A DNA stretch of 64,000 nucleotides, taken from Irpex lacteus (taxonomy: Eukaryota > Basidiomycota > Agaricomycetes > Polyporales > Irpicaceae). The stretch covers positions 2,666,001-2,730,000 of the forward strand of contig MQVO02000002.1 of NCBI GenBank assembly GCA_001986395.2, given 5' to 3'. Positions within the stretch are counted from its first letter, which is position 1; each line of letters starts with the position of its first letter. Made by a program: the position numbers and the translations under genes. Under the pieces are notes generated by a model, which made no database searches, was not told where the DNA came from, and worked only from the letters and a program-made list of their open reading frames with translations. Shown in pieces: positions 1-11,428 of this stretch.

Positions 1-1
1 G

Positions 2-289
2 TCGAGAAGTGGCAGCAGAAGTAGTAGGAGCAGCAGGACTAGCCGAAGTGCTGGCAGGAGCAGAAGCCGGAGTCGTAGCGGAAGTCCAGGTGGGAAGAGT
101 GGGAGCCGGAGTAGGACTCCATCTGAGGCTGGATCACGATATGTTTCGCGCAGCCCTTCAAGATCGCGTAGTGGCTCTCCTATGTCAGCACGAAGTCGGA
201 GTGGTTCCCCGGCTAACGGCAGCTCTGGTCGATTCCGTTCTCGTAGTCGGAGTATCTCTCCGGATCGAATGGAGACTACGCCAGGGTGA
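2..289 (+). CDS. C-terminal RS domain of an SR-type splicing factor (5' partial)
   Basis: Frame 2 is open from the window edge to TGA at 287-289 and encodes about 95 residues of almost pure Arg/Ser repeat (SRSGSRSSRSSR..., SRSRSRSGSP, FRSRSRSISP) ending in PDRMETTPG. Dipeptide RS repeats with interspersed SP sites are the classic tail of SR splicing factors and related RNA-processing proteins, where they are phosphorylated by SRPK/CLK kinases and control nuclear localisation and spliceosome contacts. The RNA-binding domain would lie upstream of the window, so the exact family member cannot be named; an RS-tailed cyclophilin or spliceosomal accessory protein is also possible. The overlapping 99-residue reading frame starting at position 9 is an Ala/Val/Gly-rich shadow of the same repeat. 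Confidence 0.75.
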   Translation, partial: SRSGSRSSRSSRTSRSAGRSRSRSRSGSPGGKSGSRSRTPSEAGSRYVSRSPSRSRSGSPMSARSRSGSPANGSSGRFRSRSRSISPDRMETTPG

Positions 290-357
290 ACAGGATGTCA
301 GTAGTTGAACTGGAATATTATTACGCGTATATAAATGTGGTACTAAAGTAAGAGTGT

Positions 358-1318
358 CTACTTGGCCCGGTCGTACTCTTGTGTTCTGTGCACGAGCAGT
401 TGCTTGGATAGTTCTTTCCATCGAGGGTCCGTGATGGCAGCAGGCATCTTGGCCAGAGCTTCTGGTGAAAGGTAGCCTCTGTTGCTCCATCTTGTGTACC
501 AGACTGAAAGAGGGCCATCAGAACTAGTTGTCGCATTGCGGAGTAGCCACATACCAATGTCTGTCTGTCTTACGGGAGCAGCCTCTGTACGATCGGTACG
601 TCCCTTTACAGCATCCTTTAGAGCAAGGTCGTTATAGTACTTGCAGAAGACTGTTCCTCCGAGTTTCTCAACGGCCCGTATAGCACTCTTTGAGGCTCTA
701 GCTGGCGTGATATGAATTGGTGTCTTCAGTTGGTCCGCACCCTACACAGCCCAGTAGTGAGATTTCAGGAGCAGAGGAGAGAGCATGTAAGCCTCACGTC
801 TCCCAAGAGTTTCACGCCGTCTTTGGCGTCGTGTATGCATCCACTCAGTAAAAGATCCCGAACAGTAATGGGCTTCTCCGGCGACGACTGCAATCGGCCC
901 TGGTCGACCCACGCTTGTATTCTATCCAAGTTAACTGGAGCATAAACTTTTGTGGTTCTGTGAAACAGTAAAGAAGACGTTAACAGAAGTAGACGGCAGA
1001 GAAGACAAACACGCACGGGTTCACGAAACCCTTCTTCGGGAACAACTTTGTGATCTTAGTCTGACCACCCTCGAACCCAGGCGTAGGCTTTCCATTACCA
1101 GCTCTCGCCTTCTGACCTTTGTGACCTCTTCCTGAAGTGCCACCACGACCCGAACCTTGACCGCGACCCAAACGCTTTTGCTGTGATGGGTGTAATTATG
1201 AGAACAAGCCCTACTGTCAGTACGTATGACGAACCTTGTGTTGAGACCCAACAGCAGGCGAGAGGTTAAAAAGATGGATTTTGCTGGCAGCGGCTTTGAT
1301 TGTTGGTACAGCGGACAT
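358..1318 (-). CDS. MRPL10: Mitochondrial large-subunit ribosomal protein uL15m
   Basis: Four exons on the minus strand give a protein starting [20 protein letters not shown]. It carries the universal L15 signature [20 protein letters not shown], then [19 protein letters not shown], encoded around 1030-1170. The C-terminal exons continue in frame ([14 protein letters not shown], then [17 protein letters not shown]) and end in EYDRAK with TAG at 358-360. Bacterial L15 stops shortly after its core domain, so the long C-terminal extension marks this as the mitochondrial protein (yeast MRPL10, human MRPL15). It is a core component of the mitoribosomal large subunit. ATG at 1316-1318 was chosen because it is followed directly by a plausible presequence and an intron with good donor and acceptor. 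The gene is head-to-head with SEC3. Confidence 0.9.
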
Positions 1319-1554
1319 GGTGGGCAGGAAAGGAGGCCGAACGGAGAGACAAGTCTGAGTTGGCCACCGAAGTCGGGAGCAAGGTTGCAGTGAGCGGCTA
1401 ATTTAGCGGCCGCATCTGTACCTGCACGACCATCGTCTTCCTCACTGACCACATCCCCTGCAATCTACGAGTATATCTTACGGGCAGTTGTGGAGGGACT
1501 GTGACTTGTATAGTGCCAAGTTCTTCTACTGCATACTCCCTGGTCGCGTGAAGG
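1319..1554. promoter_or_regulatory. Shared divergent promoter region, MRPL10 / SEC3
   Basis: Only 236 bp separate the start codons of the minus-strand ribosomal protein gene and the plus-strand SEC3 gene, so both promoters and 5' UTRs must lie here. I see no strong TATA box on either strand, as expected for constitutive genes. Confidence 0.5.
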
Positions 1555-4500
1555 ATGGCAGACTATGCCTCTGTCCGGCAGAGGATCATCTCATCGGTAT
1601 TCAGCAAGCTCAGTACCAGTGGACACCAGGAGACCTATGTTGCACATATAAAGATCTGGGAAGAGGTGTCTCCGGAAGAAGGCGGGCAGAAGCCAAGGTA
1701 TATCATCATTGCCAGTATGTATGGCTCGCCTACAAGAGACTACCTCCGGATTGCAATAAACTATGCTTTCTAGGATCGAGCGATGGGACTGGAAACATAC
1801 ACAAGTCCAAGCTCAATTCTAATGGGTCGTTCTCTGTCGGGAAGACTTGGAAACTCAACGATCTGAGGGGTGTGGAGGTCATCAATGTATGTATCACCTA
1901 GCATTGCGTGCGATGGTCGTATTCACGTCCACTATAGCCTTTGGCATTCAGTATCACCTTGGCTAGGACATACAAGTGGCGGACTGAGGATGAAAGAGAC
2001 CAGGCAAACTTTGTTGTGTCCCTCATCCGTCTACATAGCTCTATCACGAATGGTGCTCCGCTCAGACTGGTGGGAGTTCGGGATAGCGACACACAATCCG
2101 GTAGGTCTGTGCTTTGTGGCCATTGCATTACTCTGACGTTGCAATATCCCAGCTTCCAGAACGCCTGCACCGCAACCTCCTCCCTTTACGCGCATGGAGA
2201 GAGCACCTACACCACCGAGTGGTGTTCCAATTCCACCTGCAACACCTCGTAGACCATACGCGAACGGAAATGGAAATGCTTCAGCAGACTCACAGAGCAG
2301 AATGTCACAAGCTTCGCAGTTCTCCTCCAGCCCGTTCGTTCCTGCGATTGCGCCCGCCCCGCGTCCAGCTTCACGTCCTCGCCGTGGCCCTTCTCCTCCC
2401 AGGCGGCCTGACTCTACAGATTCACAGGCATATACGGCCACTACAGGCGCGGAACGATCATCAACACCCGCCAATCGCCCGCGACCATCCACTCCCTCGT
2501 CACAACTACAGCAGCAACAACAACAACAGCAGCAGCAGACATCTGCACTACGGCCTGGTCGGGCTCGACGCCCTTCCAATGTATCCTCTAATGGGAGAAG
2601 CTCTGCTGCTACGGACTCATCGCCGCAAATACCTTCGATAGCTCTGCCTGGAACGACAGAGCGTAGTATACCCAATAATTCCTCTTCCTCGTTGTCATCA
2701 TCGGCTACTCCTGTCACTCCTGTTCCGGCCCTACCATCCTCTTTCCGCCGTGCTAATGGTACCTCATCTATAGCCTCTGCATCAAGTCTGGAAGTACCTA
2801 CGCCTGTATCTTCGCGCTCATTTAACACTCCAACGGCACCTTCGCCGATGTCTGCATATCCGCAGACGGCCTACCCAGAACCTGAGACACCGCGACCCAT
2901 CAAGCAACCTACTCCATCTCCTGGACCTTTGGCTCGTTCACGCAACAACACTGTTTTAACGTCCGAACCTTCTAGTTCAACACGCCGTGAGCCAAATGCG
3001 AGAGTTTCGTTCTTTGATCCCGCGAATCAAGCCGCCTTGGATCGTCTATTGTCAGGAGACGTGATACGTGGAGATGAATTTGACGAGGGTACAGGGGAGG
3101 GAGAGGTAGCTGAGGAGGCAGCTCAGGCTATGCTGAATAGTGTGGAGGAGATGCTAGAAGGCTATGAGTGGGGTACGGGAGACTTGTTTGGTACAGGACG
3201 TGGAACTACCGATCAGATTGAGTCGAGGTTGGTTGGCGAGTTGATGGCTCTTGAGAAGGTGCGTTGGCAGTACGCGGCGTTTAACTCTTTCGACTGACCA
3301 GATTCGTGTAGGCGAACATTCATTCGTTCATCGAATCTGATGATCGAGTGAACATTGTTCTCAAGTATCTGGATGATGCATTGACAGAATTGGATGGCAT
3401 GGATAGTATCATCTCATCGTACAAGATTCACTTGAATGTAAGGAACACTGTTTATGATACAGACGTTTAGACTCACGTTGACCTTGTTCAGGCTGTCAGC
3501 GACGATATTACATATATCCAATCTCAGGATCGCGGTCTGCAGGTTCAGACACAGAACCAGCGAGCCTTATTAGGCGAGCTGGAAGAACTACTGGCAAGTC
3601 GCACTTGTATAAAAATCTTTTCTCTCTAGCTAATTCTATACCCAGCAAACTGTTCAAGTTGATCGTGATGCACTTCTCACTCTTACGCAAGAATCGCTTG
3701 AAAAGGGTGTTGAGAAGCTGGAGACGGCTGCAAGTCAGCTCTACAAGGCTCTACTTGCTGGGCGAGACAGAGGTGCGTAAACACTACTCGATGTGTGTGA
3801 GGGTAAGCTCAGCATGACTCTGTAGATATGGCTGCTACTATGGAACGTCTGGAGGAGTATCGCACATACAATACCCAGTTTTGCAAGCGACTGTACGACT
3901 TCCTTTCGATCATGTTCACGGCCCAGGTGAGCGGATTCTGGCTATACACTAGTCATTGGCTGATAGACCCCAGTCGAAACTGCTCCTCGGAGATAACAAT
4001 GGTATCAGCAAACCTGGTCGAGGGAAGCCTACGATAGGAGACCACAAATTATTGGAGAGTTATCTGGGACGCTACGCTGGCCTGATGTTGTATCTGAAAG
4101 AGATGGACGAGAACGTGTACGGCAAGCTCTGCGCGGTAGGTGACAAGGTTCCCTGTGTGTGACCTCTGCTAAACTGATTCTTCCAGGCTTACTTCTCCAC
4201 TGCCAGCAATTTGCATAGTACACAGATCAAGGCATTCTTGGCTGCATGCAATGCATTAGTTAAGCAGAAGGTCGAAGACGATGGAGATGGTAAGTCATTG
4301 CCCTAATGAGGCACATACTGCTCATTTAACATGTACCACAGGCTTTGCGACAGCGGCCACTCCGTCAGCTGCTGGACGTGCTGCTGCCGGCGTGCGTCGC
4401 GCTGGTACGGTTGTACGTTCTCCATTGGATCGCAAAGAGCGCAAGGGTGCTACGGATGGTGATATGAGTGCAGCAGACGTATGGTTTCTCTCTCTCTTAT

Positions 4501-5944
4501 CGTATCTTCCGCATGAGATTTATCTTTCATGTAGGCATTTGCGCTCGCGCTCGAAAGAATAGCACCGATGGTATATGGTGAAGAGGAGTTTATTGCCGAC
4601 TTCCTCCAGATCAACGATGCCGCCTTGACTTTCGCGGATTTCATGGGCTTGGAGAATTACTTCCGACGACAGGCTGCAAGGAATGCTGGGCTGAGCCAAG
4701 CCACTCAGAAGCTGGTTCGTGGTGCCATGGACCTCATTTTTGGGTTCTTGCCACTGGAGCTCAAGACCTGGCTTGATAATGCTCTTGAGAAAGATCAGCT
4801 GTGAGTTTTTCCGTTCTGTTGTAACGTTACAGGGCTCTCAACCTCTTTGCAGGCAAATTGTCGGGATGATTGCTTGTGTCGAGAAGTTCTTGGCAGATGC
4901 CGAGGAGAGGGGGAACACATTCTTCTTAGAAGTCCTCGAAAAGCAGCATTCACGGATGAAGGGGCTCTACGAACGCCGTGTCGTACGTATTTCTGACTTG
5001 ATGCGATATCCTCCTGGTTGACGTTAAACACGATAGAACGAACAAATCAAATCTGTCGAGGATACGAAACTGACCAGCAAGAAGCGTAGCGGTCCTACTC
5101 AGTTTATCAGATACTTCCCGACCTATGTCGGCCGTGTGGAGACACAGCTCATTGGTGCCAGCACGCTCGAAATACGACAAGTCGTGGATGCCTCGTATGA
5201 CAAGATTGTCCAGGCCATGTTCTCGGCGTTGAAGCAGATGGCAAAGATGGATGGGGAAGGCGAAGATAAGGGTCAGCTCAACTATCATGTCATATTGATC
5301 GGTGAGTTGTTTTACACTTTTCGTCTCGCGCATCACTAATATCTTCTGATGCAGAGAACATGCACCATTTCGTGGCTGAGATGTCTCAGCTCGATCTCGG
5401 CTCGGTGGCTGTCTTCCTGCAGCGTGCTCAAGCTATATACGATGAGAACTTGATCGCTTACGTGAAACTCGTCCTGAGACGGCCTTTCACAAAGATTATA
5501 GTACGTCGGACTCCCTTCGTTCTTGATATGTCGCTGACGTTCTCCTAGGACTACTTTGACGGAGTGGAGCGCGTCCTGAAGACTACGGCACCTTCAGAAG
5601 TCGCTTCAAAGAGTACATATTCCAAATCGGCCTTAAAGAAGGTTGTCAAGGAATACACTGCCAAGGACATACGGAAGCTTGTTGAAACCCTATTCAAGAG
5701 GGTCGAGAAACACTTCGATGAGGCCTCAGAAACGACTACGACAAAGGAGACGAGTACGAGCACTGGTATTGCATCTGGAACTGTGCTTGTCGGCGTGTGG
5801 AAGGCATGCGAAGAGGAATTGCTACGGATGACCGATTACTTCAGCAAGCGGATCAGCCAATGTTATGGATCGACAGGCGTCACACTTGAATATACCGCCG
5901 CAGACGTCGAAGCAGCTTTCAAGAAGCACCGCATAACGTCGTAG
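1555..5944 (+). CDS. SEC3: Exocyst complex subunit Sec3
   Basis: A many-exon gene of roughly 1,100-1,200 residues. The N-terminus (MADYASVRQRIISSVFSKL..., then GKTWKLNDLRGVEVI and SITLARTYKWRTEDERDQAN) matches the Sec3 PIP2-binding/PH-like domain that anchors the exocyst at the plasma membrane. Residues from roughly 150 to 400 (encoded about 2190-3000) are a Ser/Pro-rich disordered linker with a polyglutamine run at about 2510-2537. From about 3000 on, a helical Sec3 C-terminal region follows (FFDPANQAALDRLLSGDVIRG...), ending in AAFKKHRITS at TAG 5942-5944. The exocyst tethers secretory vesicles at sites of polarised growth; Sec3 and Exo70 are its lipid-binding subunits. ATG 1555 is the first Met of the PH-domain exon, and the exon joins I checked stay in frame. 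Confidence 0.9.
2510..2537 (+). repeat. CAG/CAA polyglutamine tract inside SEC3
   Basis: A run of mixed CAG and CAA codons encodes 10-11 consecutive glutamines in the disordered linker of Sec3. Mixed codon use suggests a stable rather than rapidly expanding tract. The opposite strand reads as polycysteine and is not a gene. Confidence 0.8.
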
Positions 5945-6773
5945 AGGATATAGCGTGTTTATTTAATATTATTATTCACTCATGTGTACTACATCAGGAA
6001 ATGGAACCTTCTCTAACTCGAGGCTCTGCACCTGAACACAGGATCCTCAAGACCACCTGTAATGCTTCTGCCCTCGCAGGTAAGCTACTTGACCGGCTGA
6101 TACCGATAGACTTTCACGGGTATAAGGGGTGTTCCAATGGCCCTCAAGGATTGCTAAAGCCGCGTGTTTATCTGCGATGTAGTAACTCGGCATCAGGTCT
6201 CATGGGCTCAGACCTCAGGAGGCAGAATTGTATGTAGAAAGAGACCGACACATGCACGCCGCGGATATATCTGCCAGCGTCAACCACCATGATCCTCAGC
6301 TATCCCCCAAATAATTCTCTCAGCAAGCTTTCGTGTATGTTCTTTTCAATCGCTATACCATTCCATTCATCATGTTTGTCCACACCTGCAGTTGATATAG
6401 GACACTGATGCCACTGTCGGGCTGGAGGATCCCCGAACCTGACGTCCCCGATCCTCTATCTCCAAACTCTGTGTATCGGCCTTCTGTTAGCCCCATAAAA
6501 GGGAAGGCCGATGCGAAGTGGCCAGTCAACATAGTCCTGCACCTAGGAGCTGTCCTACGCGTTGTATTCGTTCAAGTTCTCCCCGATGGTTCGAAGTTCA
6601 TGGCCGAATCGTTTACTACACACTCCACTGGCAGCCTGAGCTCAGCATGTTCACCGGTCTCATGCGGATGGTGGGGCGATCTTTGAGGTCAACCAGTAGT
6701 GCAGGTTAAGATGAAGGTGTATATAAGGTCACCACTTTTGCGAGTACAAGACAACAAACTTCATTCCTCACAC
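5945..6773. other. Intergenic, SEC3 3' flank and NmrA-like promoter
   Basis: About 830 bp without a supported coding region. The short open frames (for example 6001-6237 and 6408-6686) have no recognisable domain or gene-like exon structure. The last 60 bp hold the TATA box listed separately. Confidence 0.6.
6717..6728 (+). promoter_or_regulatory. TATA box of the NmrA-like gene
   Basis: TGTATATAAGG lies about 50 bp upstream of the ATG at 6774. This is the spacing expected for a basidiomycete TATA promoter with a short 5' UTR, and it supports the chosen start. Confidence 0.6.
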
Positions 6774-8079
6774 ATGTCCAAGAAACTCATCCTAGTACTC
6801 GGTGCCACAGGTGCACAAGGCCAAGCTGTCATCGATAGCCTTTTGGCCCCCACCTCCGATGGCAAGCCCTCCCCGTATACTGTTCGTGCGCTGACGCGTG
6901 ATCCTTCCAACCGCCGCGCACAAGAGCTGGCCAAGCAGGGCTGCGAAGTCGTACAAGGTGTGTTCACCTTCGGCCTCTAATTTTGAATGGCACTCTGACA
7001 GGCACCAACAGGTTCATTTGACCAATTCGAAACTGTTCGGGCTGCTCTACAGGGCTGCTATGGAGCATGGATCAATACCGACGGGTTTACGGTCGGGGAG
7101 CAAAAGGAGATTTACGCAGGTATCCGTATATTCGAGATCGCGAAACAGACCCCGTCTTTGCGGCACTATGTTTGGAGCAATCTCGACTACGGGTTCAAGG
7201 CACGTAGGCAGCATGACACTGCTTTAGGTCGCGTCTCTCATATCAATGTACTAATGCCTGCCATTTCATAGAAGGGTCACTACGTCGAGAAGTATCACTG
7301 TGGACACTACGGTGAGTATTGACTATCATCGGCCGTCCTCTGAAGTGATGAATTAACCAACATATCAGATGGCAAAGGCAGAGTAGCCGAATGGTTGAAG
7401 GTGCAGCCCTCAGATACTAGCGAAGAGGGGTTGACCTGGACATCCGTCACCACCGGGCCATACATGCAAATGCTGCGAAACGTCAGTCTTCCATAGTTCA
7501 ACTCTCACAAAATCTCGCCGCTTACAACACAAACAGATGATGTTCGCACCTTTGAACAAACGTGCTGATGGTACATTCGTATTCGCATCTCCCGTCGGAG
7601 ACGGCCACGTCCCCATGATCGCTCTAGAAGATCTCGGCTGGTGGGCTCGATACGCCTTCGACCATCGCGCTGAGGTCTCTACCAAGGACCTAGAGGTCGC
7701 GAGTGACGTGGTGGGGTGGGACTACCTCGTCTCCACATTCAAGAACGTCACAGGCCAGAAGGCCGTTTTCTTGAAGCTGACGCCTGACGAGTGGTTCAAC
7801 CTCTTCGACGGCACCGATCACCCTGTTGCTAATGAGAGGGAGTACGGAGATGGGTCGACGACGTGGAAGGAGAACTTTAGTGCTTTCTGGTCGTTGTGGA
7901 GGGATGATGTTATCAAGAGGGATTTGGGTTGGATTAGGGCTGTGCATCCTGATACGCACGGTCTTGAGAAGTGGATGAAGAAAGAGAACTATCAGGGGGA
8001 GTGGAAGATGGACTTTTTGAAGAACGTCGAGGATGGTAAGGCGATCACTCTCAAGTTCGAAGCTCTGGCTCAGCTATGA
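6774..8079 (+). CDS. NmrA-like NAD(P)-binding (atypical SDR) protein
   Basis: Five exons. The protein opens MSKKLILVLGATGAQGQAVI: the GATGxxG dinucleotide-binding loop of the NmrA-like/atypical short-chain dehydrogenase fold, directly after the first beta strand. It continues with GSFDQFETVRAALQGCYGAW, an internal YVWSNLDYGFKKGHYVEKYH segment and MMFAPLNKRADGTFVFASPV, ending FEALAQL at TGA 8077-8079 (about 340 residues, normal for the family). Members either sense NADP/NAD redox state, as NmrA does in nitrogen repression, or catalyse reductions; the substrate cannot be told from sequence. The intron at 7200-7271 seems to start with GC rather than GT, because this is the only junction I found that keeps the frame (YGFK/KGHYVEK). 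Confidence 0.85.
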
Positions 8080-8444
8080 GTCGCCACTCCTTGTGTATCG
8101 AAGTGTATACAGCCTCAGTGGCACGGTACAGTTCACGTAGAGTAGAGAGCTTTGCATGACCTTTTGACTCGTCGGTTGAATACCAATACTTCCCAGACTC
8201 TTCAGCGTTGTACATGTATGCAATTGAATACCATCATCTCACTGTGTCGTCGAAATTCGTACAGGCCCGGAACGTTCACAGCACCGCTCATTTATTCATG
8301 TACAATTACAATACAGTCACAGAAAGATGAATAGTAGCATTTGCTTGGTACATTTACTACCAGGAAACTATAACAGTGTTCAAACAATTCTATTCGCTTA
8401 CCTTGTGCAGATTTACTGATCATTACGTTCTGCTCCCGTCGAGC
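8080..8444. other. Convergent 3' flanks
   Basis: Between the NmrA-like stop (plus) and the fasciclin-protein stop (minus). AT-rich, with no coding signal; it should hold both polyadenylation regions. Confidence 0.6.
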
Positions 8445-10887
8445 TCAATCCTCGTTAGCCCACTGCGGCAACCACTCCTCCCAATCGTCCCACGCATGAT
8501 CCACACCGTCGTCGTCATAAAACTCATCAACAGGCTCCTCACGCAAGAAATCCCCCTCGTGTGATGGCGGTGCAGAGTGATGTCCACCATGTCCATGACC
8601 ATGCTTGCCATGTCCCAGAGGCTTGATCAACCTCTTCACAACGTGAATGGCACCATTACGAGTGGGGACATCGGCCGCAACGATCGGCTGGCCGTTGACG
8701 AACACCTTGGTGACGTATCCATGGGGCAGGATGGAATGGAACTGGACGACGTGCAGGTTCAAGGTGTAGTTCGAGCCGAGGAGGGTAGGCACGGTCGCGT
8801 TGACTTTGAATACTGGTTTGAAGATGGGTCCGTGGTGTGGGGGTGGGGGTGGGTGAGATGGGTGGTCGTGCTCAGGTGGATGGTGCGGAGGGCCGGGAGG
8901 AGGGGGAGGAGGTGGGGGGAAGGGGTGCCTGTCTGCGTTGTGTGGTGGGAACGGCGGCGGGAGAGGGGGATGAGGGAAAGGTCCGACCACGCGCACAGCT
9001 GCTCGCGGCGGAGACGGGAAAGGTGCACTGTGGGGAGGAGGAGAGCATGGGCAATGTTCCGCGCCAGGGAAGGGAGGGGAAGGAGGGAAGGGACGCGGTT
9101 CAGCACGTGGAACAGGTGGGAACGGAGGGAAAGACCCGAATCCTAACCCACGGCTCAAACGATTGCGGGAAGTCTTCACGCAGCGACGCTGCTCAAATGC
9201 GCTGTGCCTGCCATATTCTCCACCAGGGAAGCCGTAGCCATCGGCTTCAGGCTGCGAAGGCTCGGAGTAGCGATGATCATCGTAATGCCTCTCCCGATCG
9301 CCAAAGTTGGCCAAGAGAACATCGTAGGCTTCTTCCGGATAACCTGTCTTTGCACCAAGCAGAGGGTCGTCCGACCAAGCAGCAGTCTCCGGAAGCAACG
9401 AATCGGAAGCGTTGTGGACCCAATCTAGCGGGATCGGAGGGAGATCAGCTATTGTGAATTGATCCGTGGGAGAGCTGACTTACTGCTGTGGAAGACGTAT
9501 TCTGGGATGACATGATAAGCCAGGATCTTCTCCAGTGCCCTCTCGCCGAATGGAGAGAAGAGGAAGAGCTTCAGCTTCTGAGGAAGCCTATGGAAGGCTT
9601 CGTTGGTAGGCGCAAAGAAGGTCACAGCAGGTGAACCTTCGAGAGTCTTGCTCTGCCTGTTCCAATGCCAGTCGACCGCATCTGTGAAGTTGACCCGTTG
9701 AATTGCAGAAGACTGTTGGGTTTATTGTGAGTATCAATGTGCGCAGTCCCCGAGGTGGGACCATGAACTTACCAAAGTGGAGAAGACATCGAAGAAGCCG
9801 AACAGGATTTGGAACGTAGAGGGAGGAGGGAAGAGAGGATGGTTCAAGACATGAACGACACCTGCAAAAGCAAATGCGTTGAGCATACTACACGTCAAAG
9901 ATGTCGTGTGACAAGCATACCGTTCTTCGTCTCAACGTCAGCGAAGATCACCTTTGCGTAAAAGTTGAGAGTGATACTGGGGTGGATCAGCTTCGGCTGC
10001 TCAACCCTAATGCGCAGCTCCTTTCCATCCAGCGACCCTTCTCCGAGGATCAGGGACGAAGGGAAAGTCGTGTTCTTCGCGAGGTCCGTCGCATGGAATG
10101 GCTCGCCGATGATGTGGTACTTGAGGACGGCAGTGACGATCGCTTTGAGGATCTTCTTCTTATGCTCCTTGCGCTTGTCGTCGTCGTCGTCATTGTCAAG
10201 ATCACTGAGGACAGCGTTGTCGACGAAGGTTTCGAGGGCGGCGAAGAGCTCGAGCTTGTCGCTGCTCTCGATGACGTCATTGCTGAAGAAGGCCTCGACG
10301 CCCTCCTCGTCGAATGGCGAGCGTCGGTGGCCGTGGTGAGGTTCATGTTTCTTGTGAGGAGGGCGGAGCGCACGGTCAGGCACTGCAAAGAACGTGACGC
10401 TGGAAACAGCAAAGGGGCGGCGTTAGTGATCGCGGTGGCCACGGACAACGCAAGACACGCACTTGGACTCGGGATCGTTGAGCGCAGCCGCAATATCCTC
10501 GGCAAAGTTGATCAGCTTGAAGACACGAGAGAATCTACGTATACGAATGTAGTCAGTCGTGATATGGTAACTACTGCGTCGTATATCGACATGAGCTGCG
10601 CACGCACCTATCGTCGTCTCTCAGCGCTTCGTAGATCGTCTTGTCAGGGAATTTGGGAGGATGGTGAGGGGCACCTGGAGGTGGTGGGTGCTCTCCAGGG
10701 GGCCCAGGGGGAGGAAATGGCCCCTCTTTCGGCGGAGGACCCCAGTGCGGCCGTTCATCAAAGTTGGACTCAGAGAACTCAAGTCTGTCTTGGTGAGCAT
10801 CCTGGTATGCGTATCTGAAGTCGTCTCGAGTCGCTGCCACAGCAGCGACGCAGCCGCAGACGACGGCGAGCCAACTGCGAGTTAGCA
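8445..10887 (-). CDS. Secreted fasciclin (FAS1)-domain protein with proline-rich tracts
   Basis: A multi-exon gene. The N-terminus MLTRSWLAVVCGCVAAVAAT is a signal peptide. A short Pro-rich stretch follows (PPGPPGEHPPPPGAPHHPP), then two FAS1 repeats. The first has KTIYEALRDD, FSRVFKLINFAEDIAAALND, VTFFAVPDRAL and LKAIVTAVLKYHIIGEP. The second has VTFFAPTNEAFHRLPQK, LEKILAYHVIPEY and VFVNGQPIVAADV. Between the last pieces lies a Pro/Phe/His-rich insert of about 120 residues (encoded about 8830-9130), and the C-terminus is acidic (FYDDDGVDHAWDDWEEW). FAS1 proteins mediate cell-surface and cell-wall adhesion in fungi. I see no GPI signal at the C-terminus, so it is probably soluble or wall-associated. 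Start 10887 is preferred to 10939 because of the signal peptide and a TATA box about 65 bp upstream. Confidence 0.85.
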
Positions 10888-10950
10888 TGGTTGTTGAAGG
10901 AAAGAGATGCAGCAGCTGCGCACTGGTGCAACGAGGCACGGCGGCAGGGG

Positions 10951-10960
10951 TTTATATGGG
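10951..10960 (-). promoter_or_regulatory. TATA box of the fasciclin gene
   Basis: Read on the minus strand the site is CCCATATAAA, about 65 bp upstream of the ATG at 10885-10887. It supports that start over the upstream in-frame Met at 10939, which would leave almost no room for a 5' UTR. Confidence 0.55.
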
Positions 10961-11428
10961 AAATGTCAGAGCGTTGCGATTAACTGCCGTCCCTGCAAAC
11001 GTGATATCATTCCGTGCGCAGCAGCCAGCTCTGGCCACAATACCGATGACTCGCAATCCACCTCACAATCGACGCAATAATGCATGAACGCTGGTGGATA
11101 CTCTCAAAGCAAATAGGTGAGCAGAAAGCCCCTCTGAGCCCGACATCGACAGCAGGCTTGGCCACACAATCAGCCACCTCCACTCTTAGGAGCCTACAGC
11201 CGCATACGCTTCGTGCGTGCGACCGACCGAGGTCAGTGCGATTCAACGGAAGAATCCATCAACCACCTCCCGCCACACGACTGCGCAGGAGATGGCACGG
11301 ATGGCGGTATAAAAGATGTGAGGCCATGTATTGTAATCTGCAATAAAAAGGTCCGGGCGGCAGGAGGGAATCTTGCGATACACGTACAACGAGAGCTTCC
11401 TTCGAGGGTATCAGGCCTGTCCGACGGT
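10961..11428. other. Intergenic, VMA1 3' flank and fasciclin upstream region
   Basis: About 470 bp without a supported gene. A TATA-like GGTATAAAAG on the plus strand near 11306 has no recognisable plus-strand gene behind it. Confidence 0.55.

Noticed and set aside
2031..2828. 265-codon minus-strand frame with polycysteine
   Set aside because: Antisense of the Ser/Pro/Gln-rich linker of SEC3; the polycysteine is the complement of the polyglutamine tract.
7380..7450. tRNA-like start (AGCCGAATGGTTGAAGG resembling a Leu/Ser tRNA D-arm)
   Set aside because: It lies in a coding exon of the NmrA-like gene (GRVAEWLKVQPS) and no acceptor stem or T-arm can be paired.
8837..9457. 206-codon plus-strand frame rich in Arg/Gly/Glu
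   Set aside because: Shadow of the GC-biased proline-rich segment on the minus strand.
9901..10818. 305-codon plus-strand open frame opposite the fasciclin gene
   Set aside because: It is the antisense of the fasciclin exons, spans their introns and has no domain; the minus strand has a signal peptide and FAS1 motifs.
11306..11315. Plus-strand TATA box GGTATAAAAG
   Set aside because: No plus-strand gene follows; downstream sequence is the antisense of the VMA1 3' end. Could at most drive an antisense RNA.
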